64,000 bases of DNA. It comes from Ochotona curzoniae (lineage: Eukaryota > Chordata > Mammalia > Lagomorpha > Ochotonidae). The stretch covers positions 7,626,001 through 7,690,000 of the forward strand of contig NW_024467120.1 of the NCBI RefSeq assembly GCF_017591425.1. Reading direction: 5' to 3'. Both the position numbers and the translations under genes were made by a program. The first letter of the stretch is position 1. Every line of letters starts with the position of its first letter. Shown piece by piece: positions 46,925 to 57,964 of this stretch. The notes below the pieces were generated by a model. The model was not told where the DNA came from, did no database searches, and saw nothing but the letters and a program-made list of their open reading frames with translations.

Positions 46925-47204
46925 ATACTTAGAGAGGGATAGACATAGAGAAATGGGGGAAGGGGACGGCTGGGAAGAGATCATCCATCTGCTGGTTCAC
47001 TCCCCAAGTGTCGGCAATAGCCTGGATAGAAACTCCAGTCTGAAGCCAAGAGGATGGAGCTCTATCCAGGTGCCCCACACAGTTGCATGGGCCCAAACAC
47101 TTGGGTGGGAGTGGGAAGTGGAACAGCTTGGACTGGAATCCGTACTCAGTGGGATGCTGACACACCATCAGTGGCTTCACAGGCTGTGCTACAGTGCAAG
47201 CCAG
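46925..47204 (-). mobile_element. C-SINE, - strand, internally deleted
   Basis: Contains 'atccatctgctggttcactccc', 'tggagctctatccaggtgcc' and 'gtgggaagtggaacagcttgg'. The piece between the 'cacttgggtggg' and 'gggaagtgg' motifs is missing. Confidence 0.8.
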
Positions 47205-48370
47205 GGAAGCTTCTGTTTGCATCAAACGACAGGAGAGCTCTTAAGGCCTCCAGCGCAGATGCTGTGCTGGGAAGCATTTAGGACTGGGCCAAGGGCCCTC
47301 AGGAAATGGAAAGGCAGCTCTGCAGTCAGACTACGCAAGCTGCGCTCAGCCCCTGTGGAGCCGGCCATGAGGAAGGGGTTCCAGCGCCTCATCCTGAGCC
47401 CCACGCCATCTTCCCACTCTAGGGAACCGCCGTCCTGTGCAGGCCAGACCTCAGCTGGGCCCTGGGGAGTGGCTCCACTGTGTCTCAGGGGCTCCTTCCC
47501 TCTCCTTTTTCTTGCCACCTGGGTTTGTGCCACAGCAGGCACCTTTTTTTTTTTCTCCCTCTCTTCATTTTAAAGGCAATGGCATGCCTCATTAACCATT
47601 TCCTCCCATTTAAAGCAGCCAGGCTTTTCCCAATGATTAAAACCGGAGGAGGAAAACACAGCAAGTCCTTCACACAAATCAAGGAGAGACATTTTGCCCC
47701 AGAAGAGCAGCAGATCTCCCAGGGCCACCTTCGACTGGAGGTTTCCTTCTGTTAAAAAGCCTATCCCGATCCTGAAGTTTGGTGCCATTGCTTTCCCTGA
47801 GTGATTCACCATGCTCGTAACCTGTGCTGTCAGGAAGCAGTGTACATGGTCTCTGTAAAAATCAAACTTGCAAAAGACCGAGAACTGAGTTTGCTTTTCA
47901 GAGAGATTGGCTGTAAAATTGTTGCCTCTCATCTGATTGTGTGTGTGTGTGTCTACAACTAAGCATACATCTGTGGTAGGAGTTCCAGAAGTGATGATTG
48001 TATCTAAATATCAAATTCTTGCTGGATTGTATTTGGCCTGTTTGTTTTGGATCCTCACTTGAAAAGGTTGGCAGGTAGCTACAGAACTAAAATACAAGTG
48101 TAAGGGGAGACATCATGCGTACCAAGCACCTGTAAGCTGCTGGGGAGGGAAAGCATTCGCTCCGGGTCAGTAGTGCTTCTATCTAGTGAAATGAGAACAT
48201 GTGATGGCTTCCTGTGAACTGGCCAAAGTACCCGTGAAGTAGCTGCTTCTGTGTGAAGGTGGGCTCCCAAAACTAACATACACATGTTTTGTTTTTCTAG
48301 CAGAGCCGGAGAAGTGCGAAGCAGGCATTAGTTACAGGAGTCATGTAGCTCCAACCGCCACACACAATGC
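47205..48370. other. Intron sequence, not recognisably repetitive
   Basis: No repeat was named. The part 47570-47760 is balanced in composition and could be conserved; this was not testable here. Confidence 0.4.
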
Positions 48371-48373
<3 letters not shown>

Positions 48374-48419
<46 letters not shown>

Positions 48420-48446
48420 CTATATATATACATATATACATACAAG
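48374..48446 (+). repeat. (AC)n microsatellite followed by (TA)n
   Basis: AC units run from 48374 to 48418 without interruption, then TA/CATA units to about 48446. Confidence 0.97.
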
Positions 48447-48918
48447 CTTTTATTTTATTTGAACTATGAACTCAAATCAAGTACAAGGCTTTCCCCAGTG
48501 TTGTCTCGGTTTCCTGCCTTGCGTGGGGCAGCCAGGAGCTGACTCTGAAAGGCCTGAGAGGTGCTAGCTGCTTCCTAGACTGTTTCCCAGGTCTGCACAC
48601 CTCCAGATGCTGCACCCCCCTGGATGCTGCAAGTGGGGGGGGCCATACCCACTTCAGAAAAGAATAGATTCCAGAATAGAAAAAAGACCTCAGAGGAAAA
48701 CTGAGGGATGCGGAAGTGGGGAGTGTGGGTCATAGTCATCTATCAGTGTTGGGTCCATTGATGGTAACAAATGTATCATGCCAACCTAAGACGTGACTGT
48801 AGTCGAGGAGGCTGGGTGTGAATATACAGGAACCCTGCGTTCCGTCTTGACAACGTTTCTAACCTTAAATCCAAAGTTTATCTCAAAAAAATTTAGCCTT
48901 CTGAATTTTTTTTTAAAG

Positions 48919-49083
48919 GTTTTAGTGCCGAAGAATCCCGCCTTCCTGGGGAAAATGGTTGAAGTGGACATTTATGAATCAGGGAAACATTTCATGAAAG
49001 GACAACCAGTATCAGATGCCAAAGTATACACACCGTCCATCAGCACACCATTAGCCAAGGGCCAGGTCTCGGGCTTGACCAAG
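48919..49083 (+). CDS. CDKAL1: CDKAL1 internal coding exon, second half of TRAM domain and linker
   Basis: This 165-bp exon encodes 55 residues, beginning [20 protein letters not shown] and ending GQVSGLTK, in phase 0 at both ends. The acceptor is a T-rich tract ending aaag; the donor is gtaaga. It follows the previous exon without loss of frame, across a 2944-bp intron. It corresponds to about residues 462-516 of the 579-residue human protein as I recall it, with three substitutions (Met to Leu in NPAF-L-GK, Lys to Thr in PSIS-T, Glu to Gln in AKG-Q). It finishes the TRAM barrel and enters the Ser/Thr-rich linker. The human protein then has a short tail and a C-terminal hydrophobic ER anchor; no exon for that part was found in the remaining 15 kb. 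Confidence 0.95.
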
Positions 49084-50139
49084 GTAAGAGATGCCTTCCT
49101 CCTCCCGTCCATGAGCACTGGAGCGGGGCGGTGGCTCCAGGAGCGCTCACGGTTCCCTTTTCATGTAGGCATGAGGCCTTAATCCTTTCTGACAGACTGA
49201 AACCTGAATTAGAAAAATGTGATTTTGCTAATGCCTACGGCTCCACTTCCCTACTGCAAAGGGAATAAGCGGTTTCTGCTTGCAGGGTAGAAGCTGAGAG
49301 CGAAAGCATTCTTTGCAGGTAAGAGGTTGAACACTGAAGATGATCTGATGCAGCCTGTCTCTGTATCAGTGGATCTGCAATAGAGGGGCCGAGGAAAGCA
49401 GGGCTTTCATTCCTTGCAAAGCTGTTTTGAGCAATGTAAAAACCCACATGTGCTTGAATAGGCAGTATACCGTGTCGTATGTGTGGTTTTGGTGCGTTTC
49501 TCTATAGCATTAGCTGCATATTTCCTTGATTCATGTGGAGTGAAAATTAAACTTTTTTTTTTTCTATAAAAAAAAATAACCTGACCCCTATTTTCTACCT
49601 TGGTAAATATGGCCGTTTGCCAGGTTCTCTCCTACACTGCATTGAGTTACAGTTGTAAAAGCTGATGGGGTGTGAAATGGAAATGTGTATCACATTTCTA
49701 AGCATCATTTGATGTCCTTTCTCCAACACAATTGTTAAGCGCTCAAAAAAAAAAAAGTATATGGCAGTGACTTAACATACCCCCAAAAAGGAGAACTGAT
49801 ACTTATCTGACCATGTAATTCTAAAATTGTCTTGATCTGTTCATTATCTTTTCCTACAAAATAAATCGGATGGGCATGTTCATGAAAGCAAAGGGAGTGT
49901 AGCTTTTCCTTTGAGAATAGTGACAAAGAAGGCACATTATATTCCCATGGCCTAAATACCGAGCTCTCAGATCCAACTGGAGTGACACTTGCTGAGCTTG
50001 CCATGTGTAAATGAAGGGCTGTGTTCATGGCCTCTGCTGTGGTACGTGACAGAAAGGTGTAGTCTACCGTTTGTCAAAACCTTCACTGGGTCTTCCTGCT
50101 CGCCCAGGAGAATTCTAAAGCTATGCATCATAGATATTT
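49084..50139. other. Intron sequence, nothing recognised
   Basis: No repeat or exon could be named downstream of the second TRAM exon up to the SINE at 50140. Confidence 0.45.
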
Positions 50140-50385
50140 CTATGAATATTTTTTTTAAATTTAAAGAGGTAAGAGGAGGAAAAGCAAGAAACGTCCCAAA
50201 CGCTTGGGATGTGGGCACTCCGTTGAGGTTCTCCACCCTGGTGGAGCCATCCATCGTCTGCTTCCCAGGATGCACAGTAGCTGGAAGCTGGAATCTGGAG
50301 AGGTCCCGGGACTCGAACGCAGGCTTCGTGGTATAGAGTATCGGTGTCACACATAGCATCTTAACTGCCACACCTGCTGCCTCCC
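50140..50385 (-). mobile_element. C-SINE (older subfamily), - strand, internally deleted
   Basis: Contains 'cttcccaggatgcacagtag', 'ctggaagctggaatctgg', 'gtcccgggactcgaacgcagg' and 'catcttaactgccacacc'. Confidence 0.75.
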
Positions 50386-50564
50386 CTGCTAGTATTTTTT
50401 ATGAGGGGAGGGGTGGGATGAACAGCCACAATAAAACCGTGTGACCTAGCACCTCTTTTGTATAACCAGGGCTTTGGTTTTGGAAATGTTAGCTAATACT
50501 TTAGAAAGTTTTGGCTTAGTTTTTCACTTTCTTACATAGTGTGTTTTACACAATTGATTTTGTT

Positions 50565-50770
50565 TTAGATTTATTTTTCTATTTTTTAGTACATTTCATT
50601 TTATGGCACTGTTTCATAGGCTCTGGGGTTCCCTCAACCCCTCCCCGTACCCTCCCCCCATGGTGGATTACTCTACCTTATTGCAGTATTGCAGTTCAAA
50701 TCCAGTCATGATTCTTTCTCATTGCAAGCATGTAACATGCATAGAGTCCAGCATCTTATCGTCCAGATAA
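50565..50770 (-). mobile_element. Lagomorph L1 3' end, antisense
   Basis: 'tttcattttatggcactgtttc', 'ataggctctggggttccc', 'agttcaaatccagtcatgat' and 'catagagtccagcatcttat' match lagomorph L1 3' UTR as I recall it; 5'-truncated. Confidence 0.6.
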
Positions 50771-51060
50771 AAGGTTTATTTATTTTCATTGGAAAGTCAG
50801 ATTTACAGAAAGAAGGTGAGACACAGAGAAAGATCTTCCATCTGCTGGTTTACTCCTCAATGGCCAGAGTCGAGCTGTTCTGAAACCAGGAGCCAGGAGC
50901 TTCTTCTGGGTCTCCAATACGGGTACAGGGTCTCAAGACTTTGGGCCATCTTCCACTGATTTCCTAGGCCGTGAGCTGGGAGCTGCATGGGAAGCAGAAC
51001 AGTGGGGGATTGAACCAGCATTGCCAGGCGAGGATTTTAGCCACTGAGCCACGGTGCCAG
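50771..51060 (-). mobile_element. C-SINE, - strand
   Basis: It abuts the L1 tail. Contains 'gatcttccatctgctggttt', 'aaccaggagccaggagcttc', 'acgggtacagggtctcaag' and 'agccactgagccacggtgcc'. Confidence 0.9.
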
Positions 51061-52277
51061 ATACTTCCATGAACGTCTTGAGGACTTGTCCTTTATACCT
51101 ATTGAAAAGGAAAGGGTTAAAACATTGTCATTAATGCACAGATAAAGAGAAGTGTTGTCCACTTATTAGTTCCTTAACTAATTTCTAATTACTTTCTGAA
51201 AGGGCATCCCCATTGAAGTTTTCCTGATTAGTCTTTTATTCTATCTGTTCTTCCAGCCTGGAAAATAGTATTTTCAGTCCTGCCAAAAGCCTGCTGCAAA
51301 CCTCAGTGACCCAAAAGTCCTAGATTAGATGAGGGAAACGGGACAGCTGACCACTGGCCCTCCTGGGCTTCCAGCAGCTTTATGGTGCGTGTGAGGTGGC
51401 AGGGTTGGGGAAACTGATTTGAGTATTCACATTACAGGAAACATCAGGCAAGTCTTTTATCACTATTTCTGACTTGCTCTAAGTTAGGAAACATTCTTTT
51501 TACTCATTATTAGTTTTAAAGATATGCCAAATGCATTAAGATCAAAAGGCCTCGTCATTGAATTCATTGAATTCAACATGTTTTTGCCAATATTATGAAC
51601 CTATACAGATTCATCAGGAAACTTGCATTTTGTAGGGTTTATTTTTTAAGTAGATAGAGTTTGTAATCATGATTCAGGCTTTTTGACCTGACAGCAAATG
51701 CTAGCTGTGGGACTCGAATGAAGAAGCTGTGGGAAGTATGCCCACCTGAGACCACTTACCCACTGACGGCTGGACTCAGACGCAGGAAGGTCATGAGAAG
51801 CAAAGCTTCATGCATGACCTTGCAGGGCAGTGGCTGGTGGCAGGCACACCCAGGACAGAAACCGAGCACTGTTTTATCTCCTGGTACACAGGCCCCTTCG
51901 CCCAGTTCCTCACTGGCTGAGTGCTTTGGGAATCACAATCTTCCCAGATGTTGCCTTAGGCAGGGCAAGTGATGGGGTGTCCAGACCAGTTGCTGGGCTA
52001 ACAGAGCAGGAGGAGGGATTGGGTAGGATTAGAAGACAGGAAAATACAGGATTGAGCAAACCACATGACAGTGGTTTGTTCATAAATACACCAAGGAGCC
52101 TTGTAGTTACAGATTGCATTACAGATTATGCAAATAGCAAAGAGTGTAAAACATGTTTTAGCAAGCTTAACAGTTGAGGGTCCCCCACTCCCACTTTGTT
52201 TTAAAACTACAGTACATGCAACTGGAGGTCTGTGTTATAGCTCAACCAACATTGATCATGCTCATGGAAAATACAGT
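51061..52277. other. Intron sequence, nothing recognised
   Basis: No repeat or exon could be named. Confidence 0.45.
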
Positions 52278-52569
52278 AGGGCCAGCGCCATAGCCTAGTG
52301 GCTAGAGTCCTCACCTTGCACATGCCGGCATCCCATATGGCCACCAGTTCATGTCCTGGTGGCCCCATTCCCATCCACCTCCCTGCTTGTGGCCTGGGAA
52401 AGCTGTTGAAGACAGCCCAAAGCCTTGGGAGACCTGGAAGATACTCCTGGCTCCTGGCTTTGGATTGGCTCAGCTCCAGCCATTGTGACCACTTAGGGAT
52501 TGAATCATTAGATGGAAGATCTTCCTCTCTGTATATTTGACTTTCCAATAAATATAAATAAATCCTAAA
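52278..52569 (+). mobile_element. C-SINE, + strand, pika-type
   Basis: It opens gggccagcgccatagcctag, contains 'gagtcctcaccttgcacatg', 'gaagacagcccaaagccttg' and 'accacttagggattgaatc', and ends aataaatataaataaatcc. The 'ccctgcacc' segment is deleted. Confidence 0.92.
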
Positions 52570-53318
52570 AAACTAAATCAAAGCCTTTTCTTAGAGAGTT
52601 CAACTGAGCCTTATGTGAGTGAAGGTCGTGGGGGTTGGATAGACCTGAGGTTGCATCTGGTATGGGAGTAATGACATCTGTCTGACAATGTTAATGAAAG
52701 GCATACATTCAGTAGTGCCTGTGAGCTAACAGATTGTTCCTGGCCCACATTTGTGTTTACCGACTAGTTCTTTTCTCTCTAATCTGGTTACCTCTAGCAT
52801 GACCCAGCTGTGGGTGAGTTTGGCACTAACAGTTTTGTTGTTGTTTCTTTTTCGTTATTTGAGCCATGCTCATGCACTACACCTTGTATCTGGTGAGGTG
52901 CAAGGAAGTGTGTATGTTTTCTTTATGAATAATAGCATCACAGAACCAACCCCATCATAATTTCTGTCTTTCTAAATCCTCCTGGCTGCTCCAGAGTTTT
53001 TCTGGAACAATTTCCCCACGCTTTGGATTTTTTTCTTTTTTTTTTTTTGGTCTCATTTGGGGCATGATTGGCTGCCTTTGATGGAATGAGTCAGAAGTAC
53101 AACAGACTGGGAAAAAAGCTTGGGCTGGTAGTCCAGAGTCTGAACCATAGGCTCTGTTTCTTGCAGAAACATACGTGATGATTATTTGTACATGATTGGG
53201 TTTCTTGTACCTTGTTTGTCTCACATGTGAAATGATAGTAAGTGGTGATCATAAAAGAACCCTTGCACCCTAAGGAGATCCTGTGATTAAAGTATTTTAT
53301 TTAGCAAAAATGGATTGA

Positions 53319-53633
53319 ATTGGGAGCTGGTGTTTTAGGATAGCAGGTAAAACTGCTGCTGTTGCTTTCAGCACTGGCATCCCATGTAGACTGGTTCGTG
53401 TCCTGGCTGTTGCGCTTCTGATGCAGTTCTCTGCCGATGGCCTGTGAAAAGCAGTGGGATGATGACCTAAGTCCTTGGGCCCTTACATTTGCACAGGAGA
53501 CTGGCCTGAGCGCTTTGCCCAGCCCTGGCTGTCACATCCATTTGGAGAATGCCCCAGTGATTGGAAGATCTCTCTCTGTCTCTCCCTGATTCTCTGTAAC
53601 GCTGGCTTTCAGATATGTTTAGAAATATTAAAA
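53319..53633 (+). mobile_element. C-SINE, + strand, old
   Basis: Contains 'gagctggtgttttaggatag', 'gcactggcatcccatgtag', 'taagtccttgggccctta' and 'catccatttggagaatgcc'. Confidence 0.8.
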
Positions 53634-54172
53634 CGAAGTAGAACAAATGCTTATCCTTTGAATTCTATAAATATTAATAGCTATCAGACAAGCCTTGTTA
53701 TTTTCAGATAATATTAACTAGGTGCCCATAGCATGATAGAAAGGAAAAGCTGAAACAAATTGGAAATAACATTACTGTCCTCTAAAAAATTTTATTCTGA
53801 TGGAAACGCCACAATACAACATCTTTTTGTGATTAGTACTCCTCATTTCAGCTTGATCAGAGGGATGGACAAAGAGAAAAATGGGAAAATAGGAGAGACG
53901 AAATTAGCTTGATTATGTTTAGGGAAAAATGGGATGCCAAATGCACCTCCAACCCAATAAGGGACTTTTTGAATAAGTAATTAATTTCAGAAAGATGTTG
54001 TATAATAATTATTCAAAGGAAGGCATCCCAAAGCTCAAAGGGATAAATAAAAATCAAAGGATGCCTGGCTTGTGATCCTTTCCATGGGATACGTCAAGGG
54101 ACCTTGTGCTTAGAATGGAAAAACAGTATGGAGTAAGCAGAAAGTAGAGATGTTTTTATCGACACTCTAGGA

Positions 54173-54358
54173 AATAGTTTTAGAAGCATGGTACCCAGAA
54201 TCACAGCATCAGCATTCTCTGGGAACTTGTGAAATGCAGATTCCTGGGCCCACGTTAAGCTTCTTGACTCAGAAAATCTGGCAGTGGGCCTGAGCAGTCT
54301 GGGTTTTCCAGATGATAATGGTATATTGCATACCCTGATCTTTGAGATCCACTGTCTA
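54173..54358 (+). mobile_element. MER5A-like hAT DNA transposon
   Basis: The characteristic series is present: 'atcacagcatcagcattctc', 'tgggaacttgtgaaatgcag', 'attcctgggcccacg', 'ctcagaaaatctggcagtgg', 'gcctgagcagtctgggtttt' and 'tttgagatccactg'. Confidence 0.8.
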
Positions 54359-54839
54359 AGAAAAGAATTCATACGGCAGAGAGCAGGGTTGGGTGTTTAT
54401 CAGGGCAGTTTTGATATCACAGTGTAATAATTCCAAGCTTTCCCAATGCCAGTCTGCATGCTGGGGATACAGGCAGCCATCGTTCTTCAGAAAGTGATTA
54501 TTGGGGCTATGAGAGAGACAGTGGGTATGGGTGCGGGTGCGCACACGTTCATGCAGTGAAAGAAACCAGAAGAAGAGGAAATCAGAAAAAAAAAAGTTTT
54601 CAGATGCTAAGGCATTGGCAGTTTTACTACACTCCTCTCATAGTACCTCATTTTGTGGTAGCCTGTTCATTGTAAGCATCTTACATCCTCGAGACTTCCT
54701 TGTGAGACTATTGCTCTGTTCAATGATTCTGCCTAAAGAAAACCTCCCGTAATCAGAACTGAGGTCCCCTCTACCAAATCTAGGACCCTTCAACACTAAG
54801 GAAAATTTTTCTAAGCGCCACCAACAAAGGTTGGCATTG

Positions 54840-55150
54840 GTGATTTTTAATCTGTATTATAGAAATATATTTATGGACAATTTCAGGCATGTACAGAAGT
54901 AGAAAGCATGGGATAGTAATCTCATGAAACCTATTGCCCGCTTGTGACAGTTGCCATGCCGCAGCCAGTGTTATGTCACTTATGTCACTCTCACTTGCCC
55001 CCACCCCCCTCCTCTCTGGTTATTCTTGAGGATTTATCATTTTCATCTCACCTAGAAATGTATCAGTAAATACCTGTAACATTCCTTTTAACAACACAAT
55101 TGCAATACATCATCAAACCTAAAAATAACTGCACTATAATTGTCATTGGT
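54840..55150 (-). mobile_element. Possible old L1 3' UTR, antisense
   Basis: 'tttatggacaatttcaggca', 'tgtacagaagtagaaagc' and 'ctcatgaaacctattgcccg' resemble a decayed antisense L1 3' region known from other mammals; weak. Confidence 0.35.
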
Positions 55151-55194
55151 CAAATCCTTACAGCCTGCTGCAGTTCCCTGAAGTTAAGAGGCAC

Positions 55195-55350
55195 AGAGGG
55201 CTGCTTGTGGGCCAACTGCTGTGCTCATTACCTTACACGCATGTATTCCTGTTCTCATAGCCCTGTCAGGAAGGAGCTGTTAGCATCTCCATTTCACAGC
55301 TGCAGAATCGGAGCATCGAAAGCTCAAGAACTTACAGTCACGGGAGGGGC
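55195..55350 (-). mobile_element. MIR SINE, antisense
   Basis: 'tgttctcatagccctgtcagg', 'aaggagctgttagcatctcc', 'atttcacagctgcagaatcgg' and 'gctcaagaacttacagtcac' follow the reverse complement of MIR. Confidence 0.75.
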
Positions 55351-55429
55351 ATTTACTGACGCGTGTGTTTGTTGTTTGATTGGGGTAAAAATATGTACAG
55401 CCTGTACGATTTGTAGCCCTGTCTGAGTG

Positions 55430-56392
55430 TCATATTCAGTAGCGTTGAGCACTTTCACAGTGTTGTTTACCTATCTCCAGAAATTTTTATCTTTGAAAAT
55501 GGAAGTTGTACTCATTGGGCAGGAATTCCCTATTTTTCCCTTTCCCCAGCCATTGGTAACTCAGTCTACTTCCATTCTACACATCTGATTGAAAAGCATA
55601 CTAGCTTTCCAATCAGAATCAAACACATGAGTCAAAACTTTCCTCTTGAAGGCAGAGTAATATTCCACTGCATGTGTGTGCTGCTCTCTGTTTATCCATT
55701 CGTCCATGGGTAGACACTTGGGTTGTTTTTACCCTTTGACTATTAATGAGTGCTATTGCTATGTATGAGGGTACACAAATATTTCATCAGAGCTATGCAT
55801 TCAGCTCTTTTGGATATTTGCCCAAAAGTAAGATTGCCAGATCATATAGTAATTCTGATTTTTTTTTTAACTTGCTGGAAAGAGTTACAGAGAGAGTAGG
55901 AGAGAAAGAGGGAATTTTCACTTTATTAGAGAAATCAGAGACGGAGAAAAAGAATGAGAAATCATCTTCCACCTGCTGGTTCATTCCTCAAATGTCTATA
56001 ACAGCCAGGACAGGACCAGGCCAAAAGCAGGAGGTCAGAACTCAACCATTGTGTCTCATGTGGGTAGTAAGGGACCAGAATACTTGAGCTGCCATCTGAT
56101 GCCTTCCAGTACGCAGGAATTTGATGAGAAGCAGAAGAGCCAGCACTCAACCTAGGCTCTTCAATATGGGATGCGAGCAACCTGACTGGTCTCTTTACCT
56201 TTATACTAAATGCCACCCTCTTTCATTTTCTCAGGGAATCACCATTCTCTTTCCCACAACAGCTGTACCATTTAGAATGCCCACCAACAATGCATAGAGT
56301 TACAGATTCTATCACCATCACCAACCACTAATTATTTCTTGTTTCCTTAATAATAATCATCCTAACAAATATGGATCATACCTGTGGCTTTC
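55430..56392 (-). mobile_element. Old L1 ORF2-end fragment, antisense, split by a C-SINE
   Basis: First part (to 55861): 'gagtaatattccactgcatg', 'tttatccattcgtccatggg', 'tagacacttgggttgttttt', 'ttttggatatttgcccaaaa'. Second part (56219-56392): 'atgcccaccaacaatgcata' and 'aataatcatcctaacaaa'. This order is that of antisense L1 ORF2. No intact frame. Confidence 0.85.
55862..56218 (-). mobile_element. C-SINE, - strand, inserted in L1
   Basis: Contains 'cttccacctgctggttcattc', 'acaggaccaggccaaaagc', 'tttgatgagaagcagaagag' and 'tcaatatgggatgcgagcaac'. Confidence 0.85.
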
Positions 56393-56709
56393 TTTTTTAA
56401 AGTTATTTAAAAGGCAGAGCTACACAGAGAGGACACAACACACCCCACCCACTCACCCACCCCATGCATCTATCCGGATGGGTATGGCAGCTAGGTCTGG
56501 GCCAGGCTAAAGTCAGGAGTCTCAAACTCCATCCTGGTCTTCCACAAAGGCAGCAGAGCTGAAGAACTGGGGCTATCAATTTCTGCTTTCCCCAGGCACA
56601 TGAGCAGGGAGCTAGATCAGAAGTGGAGCAGCCAGGACTCAAACCTGCACTCAGACATAGAATGCCATTGTCATAATTAGCTTAACTCATTCTGCCATAG
56701 GCTAGCCCA
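56393..56709 (-). mobile_element. C-SINE, - strand
   Basis: Contains 'atttaaaaggcagagctaca', 'gtctgggccaggctaaagtc', 'agctagatcagaagtggag' and 'cagccaggactcaaacctgc'. Confidence 0.85.
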
Positions 56710-57437
56710 AGCCTGTGTTTTTAAGCCTAAGTCAGTTCATACTGTCTTTTCCTTTTCAATTGCGACCTATTTGATAACATGTAGCTAGCAGATCCCTTTT
56801 GTATACCAGAGTAAGCTTACAGGGTGTAAGAGAATGGGAATGATGTGAACACGTGCGGTATTAATCATGTTTTGTGTGTTGACTTAAATATGGTATTGGA
56901 GTCATAAGTCTGCCTTCAGATAAGAGAATATGTATGTTGCTACTGTGCATCTTATTAAAAACTATCTAGTTTTACTACTGATGTTTCTGCTTGTATGACT
57001 GATGCTGTAGCAAATCTCTTGACTCTTAGCCCTTCTTCAGTTGATACTTAAGAAATCGGAACTGTTTTGTGCCTGGTGGAAGATGAAAAGCACTTTTCCC
57101 TTGTAAAATGTCTACTTGGAGTCAGCTTTATTGCAGAAGATTTCTGCAAAGGCTTTCTGCTCCTTTTGAATTCTTTCCTACTAGTAAAGGATCACTTTAA
57201 AGTGACAAGAGGTAGGGGTGGCCTTGGGGAAGGAGCTGGGGGATCTGGACTCTGTGGGGCTTGGGTTCAAGTGATAGCTATATTTCCTGAGGTTCTATTC
57301 AACTCATCTTCTTGAATCAGTGTCTTGTAAAATATAGGTAATGACCAATTCACAGAGGATTAAAGTAGATGATATGGACAGAACACGTAGGAGGATGTGA
57401 AATATTTGATGAAAGGATTCAGCAAGAATAAATGTAA
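56710..57437. other. Intron sequence, nothing recognised
   Basis: No repeat or exon could be named. Confidence 0.45.
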
Positions 57438-57439
57438 AG

Positions 57440-57730
57440 GGCCTAGCATAGTAGCCTAGTAGCTAAATTCCCATCTTACATACATAGGGATCCCATATGC
57501 ATGCCTGTTCGTGCCCCCGCTGCCCCACTTCCCTTCCAGGTCCCCGCTTGTGGCCAGAGCCAAAAGCCACATGGGAGATCTAAAAAACTCTTCTAGCTCC
57601 TGGCTTTAGATCACCTCAGTTGGCCATTGTGCCAATTGAGCGAGCTAAAGCTCTTTCTTGCTGTTTCTCCATCTCTGTAAATCTGCCTTTCCAATAAAAA
57701 TAAATATTTTTTTAAGTAATAAAAAAATGT
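57440..57730 (+). mobile_element. C-SINE, + strand, pika-type, internally deleted
   Basis: It opens gggcctagcatagtagcctag, contains 'ccgcttgtggccagagcc' and 'cttctagctcctggctttag', and ends with 'tttccaataaaaataaat'. The segment with the 'gaggacggccc' motif is absent. Confidence 0.85.
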
Positions 57731-57837
57731 TAAACAAAGAATAGCTATAAAAAACAGTGATGTTTTCACTTTTATTTTGATTTCTTGAGGGCTTTAATTT
57801 TACTTAAGAAATTCTTTGCACTGAATTTCATTGTACA

Positions 57838-57960
57838 GTATAGTTTAGCAGTCAAGACATGGATTCTGGATTCTGATTACCTGCATTTCACACTTCTTTT
57901 TAAAATCATTATCAAGAAAAAAATTAGGCCTCTTAATCTCTCTCACCCTTGGTTCTTTCC
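57838..57960 (+). mobile_element. Possible MIR fragment
   Basis: 'agtttagcagtcaagacatg' and 'attctgattacctgcatttc' fit the MIR head; the rest is decayed. Confidence 0.4.
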
Positions 57961-57964
57961 CCTC

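Larger units (their letters stand above)
45975..48918 (+). other. CDKAL1: CDKAL1 intron between the two TRAM exons
   Basis: The 2944-bp intron has a GT donor (gtaaga) and an AG acceptor (aaag). It contains one minus-strand C-SINE near 46925-47204 and an (AC)n/(AT)n microsatellite at 48374-48446. The rest, including 47205-48372, is not recognisably repetitive. Confidence 0.9.

Noticed and set aside
46953..47573. 206-codon open frame, + strand
   Set aside because: The longest frame in the window, but its first 80 codons are an antisense C-SINE and the rest is low-complexity; no known domain and no splice support.
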